A DNA stretch of 14,147 bases from Dehalococcoidales bacterium (GTDB lineage Bacteria; Chloroflexota; Dehalococcoidia; Dehalococcoidales; UBA5760). Both the position numbers and the translations under genes were made by a program. Positions 1 to 12,000 of the stretch are shown here, in pieces. Below the pieces are notes generated by a model, which saw only the letters and a program-made list of their open reading frames with translations, was not told the origin of the DNA and searched no databases. Position 1 is the first letter of the stretch. Each line of letters opens with the position of its first letter. Location of the stretch: positions 1 through 14,147 of the forward strand of contig JAQTTS010000025.1 of the NCBI GenBank assembly GCA_028710655.1, written 5' to 3'.

Positions 1-3000
1 CACAATCTATACCCGCCATAAGCAGCTGCAGCAGTAATGACCGGAAGGCTAACGCCTAATGCAATATTACGATTCCTGGCTTGCCTCTCCTTGGCCACCT
101 CAGCTCTTACGAACTCCAGAACTTCCCGCTGCTGAACCAAGATTGCTCTGAGGTCCTGCAAAACAGGATGGTCCCTTCCGCCTACCTGCTCCCAAACACC
201 CCTATCATCTACCAAACCCTGCACATAATCGATAGAGCGGCTAAAGGCGATCTCCTCATCCTCAAATACACTCAGACGCCTTCTTTCTTCCTGCGGTATG
301 GTCATATGGCCTATCACTTCATGGGCAATACCCATGATCATCATCCCTAAGCCCATTTCCAGTATTCTATAGTCATAAATAATCCGATATTCATTCTCTG
401 ATATAAACTCTACTCTGGCCATGGCAGTGCCTTTATTCTGGTATTGAGTAGCCAGGGATTCTTGCACTCTTTCGCTGGCCAACAGGTCGGCAACTACCAG
501 GTGAATTACTACCTCGTCACTATTTAAGAGCCTCTGCGCATCGGCAGTATATTTTCTAACTGTCGGGTCTTGCGCGGGCATAGTCAAGAATGCCTTGGTA
601 ATTTTAAATGACTTCTCAATCGCATCTCTCATCTCCGCCGGCAAATGCTCAGCTTCAACGACAATCCTGCCCTCTGCGACAGACACACCAGCGACGGTTA
701 GCGCTGCGGCTAATCCTGCGGCAAGCATCCTTCTTCTGTTTAAAACCTGCAGCCTGCTGACAAGTTCTTGGTAAGGAGCGCTAGACGGGTCAATACCCTG
801 GAGGAGGGTGCTAGCGCTCCTTGCCAGATCTGCCGCATTTCCGGCTGCCACGGGAACTAAGCCAGATTGCGGCCCTGGTTGTAATCTATTATCACCGGTT
901 GTATTAACGAGGGCGCCAACAGGGGTCACATTACCACGTTCCCTGGAGGAGGGCTGTTGAACACCCTCATTAATATTCGCCGCACTCTGCCCTGCCACGG
1001 GATTAAGAGCATGCGGCCCGGTTATATTTTGTCTAAATGCAACCCTTTGAGCTTCCAAAGCAGCTCTTTCATTGGGTTGTGCTTCATGAATATTCACGGA
1101 TTCCTGCACGTCTTGCGGCAACTCGTTGAATCTGGGATGACGGTAACCGGTACTGTCGGCAACCTTGCCGAATAAACCGGCGATCTTACGGGTCTCGTTG
1201 GACACCCTAAAGAAGCCTCTAGCAGAAACCAAATCTCTCCTTAATAAAGCAGCTACAGCGGCAACTAACTGTCTGGCCGCCCGTATCGGATGCGCGGTCA
1301 AGCTTTGTGCCGTCATCTGCAGGTAGGCAGTAAAGGCGTCGCGTTGTAACCCATTGTGCTGTTCTCTTAAATTATAAAGATGCTGATTATATGCCCCGTT
1401 ATACTGATGATTATTACCTGCGGCCACCAAACTAATATACCCGGCTTGCGCGTGCAACTGATTAAACCAATCAAACTTTCCGTCCGCGATCTCCGTAAGA
1501 GTATCTCTTACCGCCTGAATCATTAATAATCTCTGGAAGGTTTCGCGGTAATATACGGCTGGAGAGCTTGCCCCGACAATGGTTAAAATCCTTTCCCTGT
1601 CACCCGGACGATTTTCCTCAAAAAGCTCGGCAAAGAATTTAGCTTCGTAATGATAATTTGTGCCGTAAACATAGAACATGGCGCGTATAAAAGGCAGGCG
1701 GGCATCGCCGGTAATAGTCTTAAGCCTGTTGGACATGGTACGGCGGATCGTACGCTGCATTGACGGACTTACGGCCGGAATAGTAGAAACATCTCCCGAG
1801 AATAATTCAAAGATGGCGTTAAAGCCGTAGAAGAAACTGAAATAGCTATAAGGCATTGTTTCTGAAGCAACGGCGAGACATTCTACTAAAGCAGGGACAA
1901 TTTGCTGCTCTATCTGTCTATCGGAAGGCATATCTAGGAGCCTATTGATTATTTTGTTGTATTCTGCTTCAATGGCCAATCTTTGTGGCACAGAAAGACC
2001 GTACGTCCCCCATATTAGCGCTTCCTGCTTAAGCCTGCCGAGATGCAACACTGACAGCTCAATATGGCGCGGTAGAAATAAGCGGGAATTCTGCGTCGCG
2101 CTGGCGAAATATTGCCTCTGATTAGCCAGTCCTTCTGCTTCGTTTCTGCCGCTTTCGTGCATCATAATCGCTTTGCGGACAAACGGGCTGTACTGGCGAG
2201 CTACTTCGGTTAATTCGGCAGGCGAAAGCCGGTTATTGGCTACAACACCAAATAAGCCTACGAATCTGCGTGTCTCATTAGACACCCTAAAGAAGCCTCT
2301 GGCGCTGACTAAGTCACCGCTGAATACGGCTCTTATGCCTGCGAATAATTGGGTAATCGGCCTTAAATAATGGAAGTTGGTTACGGGATTATTAATGATA
2401 GGTAAGGAGGACGGTGTGGCATCATTTAAAACCACGAAAACCGACGTAAATCCGGGATGAGTCGCGTTCAGATTGGACAAACTCCTGGACGCACCACTTC
2501 CGTTGAGGAAACCAACACTGATTTCTTGGGGTAAGCTATATGCACGAGTAGAACCTCGGGTTCCGAAAGATTTTTCAGAACTTGGTTCTGTGCTGGGAAT
2601 AAAACCTTTGTTACTTTGTGGATATATTTGCGCTCTATCTCCGGAACGACTGCCTGCGCTTGCGCTAAGCGCAGCAGCCTGGCTGACACCGCCGGCCTGC
2701 CCAAGAATCTGGGTGCCAAACGTGCTCATGTTCTGCCCGTGAATATCGGGCAGGGTAAATATCGATGGGGCTGCGCCTATATTAGTAACTCCGACCGGGG
2801 TGGCAATGCTTAAGCTTGGGGCTACAGCTGCCATCGGAACTGCCGTATTGTTAAATCCATTGACCCGTACCGGAACGATCGGCAGAGGCAGAGGATTCTT
2901 GGACAAAGGAGCCTCTTGTTCAGGCGGCCTATGTCCAGACTGATCCTCTGTGGGCATACCGGTAAAGGCGGCCAGAGCGCGCCCGATAATATCGGCTTGA

Positions 3001-6000
3001 TGCTGCGCAATTGGAGCTGCCTGCAACACTGCAGCATTGGCCTGCTCATGGATTTGTTGCGCCCTTACCGCGGTCAATTGAGAATAATACTGCCCCGTGG
3101 AAAACCCAAGATCGAGCTTTTCCTGCACGTGCAGCCTTGCTTCGGCTAACTCGTGCGGAACTTGCGGTGCATTACCTATATAAATGCTGGGCGTGTTCCC
3201 GTCTAAACCAAAACCCACATGCCCATATTGCAAATCGGGAACATGTACTGCCCTGATCCCGTCCTGGGTATAACCTAAAACACTATGTTCATTACGCAGG
3301 AATGCTTCACTGATAACCCGGTTATGTTCGGCATTGGGCAAAGCGGTTCCGATACTGGAGATACCGGGAACGCCGTTACCTTGGCCGCTCAACAAAGCGA
3401 AAAGCTGCTTGTCATTCCGTTCGGCTTCAAAGACCTTTGGTAATCCGCCCTCCTGAATCCTGCCAGCTATCGTGCTTAAAGGCATTTCCTGCATTACCGG
3501 ATTCCTATCCGGCCCCATGCTCAACATCTCTACCGGCCTGTAAGTCGGTATCCGGATCAACTGGTCAATCACTTCCCCGTTAAATCTCCCCTGGCTGACA
3601 AGCGTATAAATTGAACGCCTGGCTTTATCGACAGCATGCTCGGGAACCAGGGTTAAATTAGATGCGCCTGAGGATTGAACGCCGGGATTAAATTGAGGTA
3701 AGGCTACATACTGCGTACTTCCGGTTCGCAAGAACTCCTGAGGAGGCCTGGAGAAAAAGTTAACTAAGCGCCGCATGATACCGGGGTTATCAGTGATTAA
3801 GCCATTATCCCCCAGAATAGGTGTATACTGCGGAACAATTTCACTGACCCTAAATGTACGCGGAGAACCTGTTCTTTCGACATCAAATCTTCTGCCGTTC
3901 AACTGGACAGGAATAATGCTTCCCGCATCTGGCCTCAACGCGGAAAGAGGAACTTCCATTTTTCTGACGGAGGCCAAATCTGTAACCAGTGGATCGAGAG
4001 TAGTGATGGTAAGCGGTTTGCTTTCCCCGATGGTAACCCCTCGCAACAATTCATCGTCTTCTACCGCAGCCCTCAGCCTGCCAAAGGGTACTTCCTGAAC
4101 ACCCTGTTTGTTCAATTCTTCGATGAGCCCGTTTAACTTAGGCAATGCATCGGCAGCCTGGGCTAATACGGCCGGAGCAGCTGCCCTTTGCACTGGATTC
4201 ATCCTTGCATGCGCATCACTGGCCTGTTGCAATTCTCCGGCAAGCATATTGAGCCACACTAAGGAAACATTTTCTTTGTCCCTCAAACGGTTGTAATTTA
4301 CGCTAAAGGCGTTTCTTAAAGCTTGTGTCTGTGCTTCGTCAGTGCCTACAGCGTGTTCAGAAAGCCAGCCAAACACATCCAATGGCGAATGGGTTATATT
4401 TTTTAGTTCAGGCGCTGTCAAATCGTAAACATCCGCTAACGGAGCATGCTCCTCAAGGAACGGCAAGGCGTTCCTGGCGGAGACGATATCTTGGTAATTA
4501 AATCCTTCCCCAAAGAGCCCTAACTGGACTTCTGCCGGATTCATGTCTAACAATCCCGCCAACCCGTCGTCTTTGGCGATAACGCCAAGGCTTACCGCTG
4601 ATTCCTGGCGCCCTCTTACTGCCGCTTCAAGCCGCTGGGCAACTTTCTTGGAATGAGGATCAGCTCTGAATGCTTCCTGGGCCTGTTCAAACTCTTTTTC
4701 TGCGGTCAACCTAGGCTCAACTATCCGGCTGAGTTCCTGCGCCAGTAATAAATCTTTACCTTCAAATTTGGCGCGCTCATCGTCCTGCTGCTGCAATGAT
4801 AATGCCTGCAGCCTATTCCTGCCGTAATCTGTAAACTCCAAGTACCCGTCCTCATCCATTCTTGCCTGGCCAAGCTGGACTAACGGCCAACCTAATTTAT
4901 CAAGCAGGAACTGTTCACGGGCAAGCGGACTTCCCTGCATCTGCCGGGAAAGTTGCCCCAACTCATCGAGAGAAGCTTCAACTCCCGCATTCTTCAGAAT
5001 CGCACCCAAAGCCAAAGCCAGGGTATAATCCTGAGCGCTCAGGCCGGCATCGGTAAATTGTTTCGCGGTATGAATTGCCCTGGTCAATGGAGGCAAGGTC
5101 GTCAGGTTATCCAGGCCAAAACTCTCCAGCGTGCTCTCCACCGGCTGATCGGGCTGTTGGGCTAAAGCAAAGACCCTGGAGAAATCTCCTTCAGTCATCG
5201 CCTGGCTGACATGCAACACGGTTTCCTGAGGGACCATTCTTGTTGGCCGGTAGGCTTGTATTTTGGCTTCGTCTTCTGTTAACCCAAGGGAGCGGGCGAT
5301 AGTAACCAGTTCATTCGGCTTCCTTCTTTGGTTTTCGCCGAATAACTGCACCGCCTCTAATCCGCGCTGCGTCAGATCCCGGGTTCCGGTAAAAGGATTG
5401 GCTGCGACTAAACCATTCACCGGATCATTAAACCATCCCATGAACTCTGTTGTCAACTCATCCTCTCCGAAAGCGATCAGATCCGGCTGGGTAACCGGCG
5501 TGTATACTCCTACTCCCTGCTCTTGAAGCTCGGCAAGATTATTTAAGCTTTGCAGTCTTTGCTTTTCCGCGGCGAGCGATTCCCTGGCTTGTCCGACTGC
5601 GGCCTCGGCCTGCCTGTTGGCCGCATAGCTTGCATCAAGCTGCCCGGGATTAAAATCCTCGGCATTGGCCAGATCATCCTCTGCGCGAGCCTGCTGTTGC
5701 TCTCTCTGGGCTAGAGTAGCTTCAAGCCTGGTTATACGCGCTTGCGTATCGGCAATCTCCTGCTTAAGCAAATCCCGGGCCTGAGTTTCCTGTCTGGAGG
5801 CAATCTGAGATACCTGTCTTCCTAAATAACTTAAGCGATCATCGCCTTGAGGGTGGATAAATTCCGGTACTTCTGCTGCAGGAAGAGCATCCTCGGAAAG
5901 AATATTCTGCGGTAAATTTTCTAACAGCAGATTGTTTACCCTGGCCACGATTGCCTCTTCTTCCGGCTTTTCTTCATCGGTAAAGTAATGCGCCGGCGGG

Positions 6001-9000
6001 ATAACCACTAAACCTCTGCCGTCTAACGCGAGATAACCGCCTTCCAGGTTTTCTCTGGTTTGCCTGAGATCGCGTAGATTCTCTTCGGCTTGGTCAATAA
6101 CTGCCTGATCGTGGGCATCGCCTAAAGCAGCTACCTCTTCGACCTCTAAAATTGCCTCCTGTTGCGCAATAACCTGGTCAAGGGCAAACCAGGCAGACGG
6201 ATCAACCCGTATCTGAGCAACGCGCTGATTAGCCCTGGTCAAAACCGCATCAATCTGCCCGCGGTCTTCGGCACTGGCAACCCCAAACATCCTGGTTCCA
6301 TAATCCGTAAGTGCGAACCTGCCGTCTCGATCCTGGATCAAGCCCCTCTTTAAATAATCCCTGGTCTGCCGCAGATTATCCAGTTCCGCCTGACTACCGG
6401 CAACAGCTGCCTCTTGGGCTGCCAATTCCCTTCTGCGCGTATCTACTTCTTCAAATTGAGATTTTAATTGTGCTGGAGGAGGGGTATTTTCGTCGTTTTC
6501 CAGTCTGGCAAGTTGATCTTCCGCCCGGTCTAACTGACTTTGCGTCCGCTCAACCTGGGCTTGATTTGCCGTAAGTTCTGACCTTGCCTGCCTGATTTCC
6601 CTGTTTAATGTAGTTAATGAAGTTGCGGGCCCTTCTGTCACTGGAGCCGGCCCCTTATTTACTGCCTGTCCTGAAGACGAAATAGTGGAAGATAAAACTT
6701 CTATATCTGCATCTGCCGCTACATGCTTATTTGCTCTTTCAATTTCACGATCCAGTTGCACTTCGGCTGCAAAGATACGCACAGGATTGCCGCTCTCTAC
6801 GGCCGCGGCATATTCCTGCCCGGCAATACCTAAAGTAGAAGTAGGAGCCGGCATATTGGCATCTACTTCAGCTACAAACTCTCTTTGGGCGGCGGACGAA
6901 TTCGCAACTGCGATAGCATGCTCCTGCTGCTGTTGCGCTAATTGTATTTCTAACTGCTGCAGCTCGGCTAAGGCGGTCGTCTCAATTACTCTTGCCTGTC
7001 GAACGGATTCTTCCAATGCCGGTCTTTGCTCAGGACTAGCCGTGGCTGCAGCTGCTTCTGCCTGTGCCGCAGCATCAATCGCTCTTTCGGCTGCTATTTC
7101 CTGTCTTTTTAAGCGCCCTGCTGTGTCGCTTACCGTTTCCCCTAAGGCGTTAGCCTGTTCTCTGGCAGTATCGTGGACTGCCCTGGCACCAGCAACGAGT
7201 GCCGGCTCAACAAAAGGAATCTCCGGAGCAGCCTTGTTCCTTCCGGCATCGGCGACCTCTGCAGTAGCCTGCTGTTGAGGCAATGTTTCGACAGGCCCGC
7301 CGTCTACGGTCAAACCTTTACCTTTAAAATCGGCTAATCTTGATTCGGCCGCGGAAACCGTCGCTTCCACTGTTGGCATCTCGTCAGTAGCCGTGCTACT
7401 GGCAACCCGCCGATGACGCAGAGTCGAACTGTCCCCTTTACCTTCTAATAAGGTCCTTACGCTGGTCTGACTGGCTTCCAGCCGATCACCTTCTATACGT
7501 TCAATTTCCTGCCAAGCGCGTGAACCGGGCTTGACCTCAACGATCGGCTTCCCGGAGGCATCGGTCAAAGGCTTACCATCCTGCCCCATTAAAGATTGCG
7601 TATTAGATCTCCTTCTTAATCCGGTCCTTAATATCGCCGAAGTCTCTCCTCTATCCAGATCTCTAGCCGCCATATCGGTATCGATAATTTCGTAAACGCC
7701 TCTTCCCGGCCCTCTATTTTTACCAAAAATACGGTTCCACCACTGCTCCTGCCTGGCAGTATCATCAGGGCCTAAACAAATACTTATTGAGGGAGACTTC
7801 TTTCCGCTTGCGCCGGCAACATCTTCGGCGATATTACTTCCGAACTTGAAATCCGGAGTACCAAAAACCACATTCAGCGGCCGGCGTCCGCCTTCTCTGA
7901 TTCTGGCTTTTCTTGCCGCGGTAACAATATCGATGATCCTGGATCTAACCATCGGGTTTTCGCCGGAGGCATAAATAACCACTGTGTCTCTGCCCTCAAA
8001 GCTCTTCAGAAATTCCGCGGTATCAAATCTGCCGCTGCTTAAACTTGCTTCGCTTACCCTGATCACGGAAACCCTATTGCGGCTGGCAACCGCCTTAAGA
8101 GTAGCCTCTATCGGCTCTCCGGTATTACCTGTAACCAATACAAGTTTCACCGGAGCATCCGGCTGCGAACCAATGAAATCCTGAGTAATTCTCTCCGCAA
8201 CAGCCTCGCTATTACCCCTGGCGACGATCCTGTGATACATACCTTCAGGTAATGAGGCGCGGGCAGTTAAATTTACCTGATGCACGTAACCGTCCGCGGT
8301 TGCGGCAGTCATCGGTGTGCCGGTAGACATCATGACATCAGAAAGACCGTATTTATAATATATTCTAACGACGTTGGTTTCCGGAGCATCTGCGGTCAAC
8401 CAGGCCTCCACCTTATCTCTCATCCCTGCTGATTCCGAAACCGACATCAAGCGCAGTATCTTCCTGGCGGCACCAGTCATTCTTTCACCGTCAATACCCT
8501 CCCAACGCACACCGTCATGCGCCAAGCGTACCTTCGTGCCATCTGGGCCTGTGCTGACATAATCAGTGCGGGAATGTCTTTGGGTTTCTAATACCCAACC
8601 CACCCTGTCACAAAACTCAACTAACTGGCTGGTTTGTGCCTCGGATAACTGCAAGCCGTATTCTCTGGCCACCTGGGTCACGATATCCCTGCCTGCGACC
8701 AATCTTATCTCTCCCCCCTCAAAGCGTACCGCGTGCAAAGGATCACGCATGTAGCGGTCCCTGGCAATTCTTCCTATTCGATCAAACAAGCGTACCTGTG
8801 ATTCAGCTTCTGTAATCGCCGCTTCAACCTGGGCCAAAGAAGCCTCTGCCTGGGCGCGCTGTTGAGGAGTAAGTTCTCTCGGAACCGAACCATTTCCGGG
8901 ATCGGATCCATAAGGCCGGAGTTCCAGCACCATCCCTTTAGGTGTCTCGCCACGTAATACACTAAGTAGATAATCCCTGGTTTCATATAGCATGGGCCTT

Positions 9001-12000
9001 CCGCCCCGACGCATACCCTCGTGCATCCTGGTATAATTAGGATCGTCGTGGATCAATGTCGTTCCGTTTTTCCCCTGGCCTACGATCGGACTACCCTCCA
9101 GGTCAAAAGAAAGCAGGCTGGCTTCATCAATATAAATCAAAGGATTCTGTCTTAGTAACGCCTCTACCGCGGCCCTGGCCTGTTTCGGAGAACCTTTTAA
9201 TGCCTCAAAACGGCCGGTGGCGGGATTAAATCGCTCCACTGCCTGGCCATTACCAGTGGCATAGATCCTTATAACCGGGCGTCCCAACTTTTCTGTCCAA
9301 AGCGCGGTCAGCGGGCTTTCGCTCTGTGATTTTGCCCTGACGTTTTCCGCGTTCGGCTCCAGCATATGCACGCTTCTGCCTTCGGCGCCTCTTAACATCG
9401 CCTGAATGGCGTTAACTACTGTCTTAGTTGAACCGGGCATGGCAATGGCCTCTACCGCAGAGTCGGGATTCTGCTGCCTGCCCTGTTCAATGCGCGCCGT
9501 GGAATCTGCCTGCCATTCCAGAAAAGAAGACTTGTAACCGCCTGACTCGGCAATCACCTGGTTTCTGGAAGCTACGATCGTTTCCGCGACTATTTTTTCT
9601 TCCGGGGTAAGCCTGGGCGACCTGCGGATCTGCTCGAGCTGCTGCCTGGTAGTTTCTACCGGATCAACGCCCAAAACATCCGAGGCTCTTCGCACCTCAT
9701 CTCTAACCTTGTCCGGCCTGATCTTAGGAGCACTGCTACGACTCCTTGCGGCAATCTCGGCAACCTGCGCCTCCTGGAATGGCTGGTTCGCCGGCCTTAG
9801 GAAAGAATAACTTAAAGGAGCCGGCGACTCTTCTATTATAGGTAAGGTACCGGCAGGTTGTTTTGGCCTGGCAACCGGTTTACTTATTTCTACCGGCGCC
9901 AAATCTTGTGCCGTCTCATGCGCCAGGGCGGTATCGGCATTATCAGGATGGCTCCTGCCTCTTGCATTGGCTTCAGCTAATGAAACAAAATCTTCTGCTG
10001 CGGCGTGAGTCAGGGCATTTCTTGAGTTAGGATCATGCACGATCACTACTCTTCTAGGCTGCCCTTCTCTCGGCGCTTCGGTAAAACCTGCTTCGGGCTG
10101 GCCTCTAAAATGCGCGGCTGCCTGAGGATCAACATAACTTTCGCGGATACTGGCCAATCTTCCGCCTTCCTGCGCCTGTCCGATTTTTCCCATCCGCTCG
10201 CCATAATTGGACTTCGCCGGATCGGCAACGATCCATTCTCCTTCATTGGTACGGGCGATCACTGTCGGCCTCTGACCCTTCTGCCGCAATTGTTCGGCGC
10301 GCGTCATCACTTCCTGCGGAGTTACTTCTGACGCCGCGCCTCTGGCAGAAATAATCGCCGCGGGTTGTTCTGCGGGTGCCGCTTCTCTAGGTAAAATTAA
10401 TCCGGAAGAGCGCGGCTTTGCCAAACTAGAAAAAGCCACCTCGGCAACAGAATCTCCGTTTGCGTCAACAATACCCGATTGTGACCTACTATCTGCGCTG
10501 CCGTCAACCGGCTTACCGTCCGGCCCCAGGATCTTTGCCGTTCTTGCTGCTGAGTCCCGCTGCGCCTGTTGCAACCTCTGACCGCGTTCGGTTAAGGCAT
10601 TACCAAACTCATCAACAAGAAGATCGCTTTGCCTGACCACGCGCTCCCTTGATACAGCCTTTTGGCGCGGGAAAATACGCACCAGCCCGGGAATTAAAGT
10701 AGGTAAAACCGGCAGCCCGATCTGCCAATTTCCCACCCCCGGCTGCTGGAGATCATTGGAGTCTAACCCGGAAACAACCTTAGCAATCTGACCGACCAGG
10801 AAAGTTGTTCCTAAAAATTCTCCCAAACCTTGCAGTGATTTACCGCTGGCTTTCAACCCTTCGATTGCTGCCAGGCGTGGAGCAAGCGGAGCAACCGCGG
10901 GAGCGCCACCTTTCGCAGCAGCTCCTTTGAGTGCTGCACGATAGCGGCCTATACCTACACCTGCTGAAGGCAAAAGAAAACCTGCCGCCTCACCTAATGC
11001 GGCGCTGGGATTTGTCTCTGTCTGATCCACCCAATGTGGGATCAAATCAGGAACGGATTTCGCTGTCTCTAACGGATTATTAAATAAATTCGGGAAGAAA
11101 CTGGCCATTCCATAGCTGGTTTGCGCTACCGCATTGACGAAACTGCGTGTCGATGAATAATGCTGCATATACCTGTTTTTAATCATCTGATCGTTCATGT
11201 ATCCAGAGGCATCATCCATCAGGTATTGGCCAAAATTGTACGGCGCGTCCCAACCCACCAATCCGGTAACATGGCCTATGCCTTTTAAGGGGACTCCGGC
11301 AGCCGTCTCTAAAAGCGCGATGGAATACTGGCTATCTGGGTCAATGCCGGAAAAACGATTAAATAAATCGTAGCTGCCCAGGCCAATTTCCGTCCACCTC
11401 ATGAAATTTAGCGTATGACCGGCAAATGTCCCAACCCTTGACAACATGCTTACTGCCTGAGCTGACTGGGCAACTGCTGTGGATGCCGTGGCCGCACCGC
11501 CGACGGCTTCCGCAGTAACAGCAGTCGCCTGTCCTGCTACGCCGACATAAGCCCCTACCCCCAAAGTAACTATAAAAATTGTCCCGCTTAAAGCATTCGG
11601 GTTATAATAAGAATAACTGATCCCCTGGTCATGGTAGAATTTAGAAACGGCCTCGTTGGCAATGTTCCAGTTATTGACAAACCAGCGCTCCCATCTTCCC
11701 GGGGCCTGCCCTTCCACTTCGTCCAAAACCGGGGTGATCTTATCGATAAAGTTCTGGATCCTTTCCCGGTCTATCGCCGGCAAAGACCTATCTCGCAGCA
11801 AAGGCCTGAGCTGGTGATCAATATAATTCCTTACTTGCTGAACCTCTCCTTTGATTTGCAATCGGTCTTCTCTCAATTTCACGCGCAATTCGCCGTAATA
11901 GGAATTCTCGACTAGGAATTTCCTGCCTTCCGGACGGGCAGCTTCTTCTTCCCGCCATCTCATGTCCTTGGCTGTAGCATTTAGTCCATTGACAAAACCA

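Noticed and set aside
675..741. Internal start at the ATG of MLAAGLAAAL (base 728), as a separate peptidase gene with its own signal peptide
   Set aside because: The frame upstream is open and protein-like, the only purine-rich stretch (AGAAGAAGG) abuts the ATG with no spacer, and no promoter is visible. A signal-anchor inside a longer chain fits better.
783..805. A third WEGID-like site near gggtcaataccctggagga
   Set aside because: It encodes LLQGIDP, shares only part of the 15-mer, and the flanks do not match.
1188..2315. CRISPR array or mobile-element terminal repeats for the 20-base DNA match
   Set aside because: There are only two copies, 1,080 bases apart and in the same reading frame. 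They encode the same protein core, so this is an intragenic duplication.
3775..4098. Plus-strand open frame of 107 codons
   Set aside because: It is fully antisense to a continuous part of the giant gene and has no family signature.
6685..7278. Plus-strand open frame of 197 codons, rich in Ala, Ser and Cys
   Set aside because: It is antisense to the Ala/Gln/Glu-rich helical part of the giant gene. Its composition is what GCN/TCN-type antisense of such codons produces, and it has no domain and no convincing ribosome binding site.
8774..8986. Minus-strand open frame of 70 codons
   Set aside because: It is in a different phase from the giant frame and overlaps the SecA-like insert. Nothing in the sequence supports dual coding.
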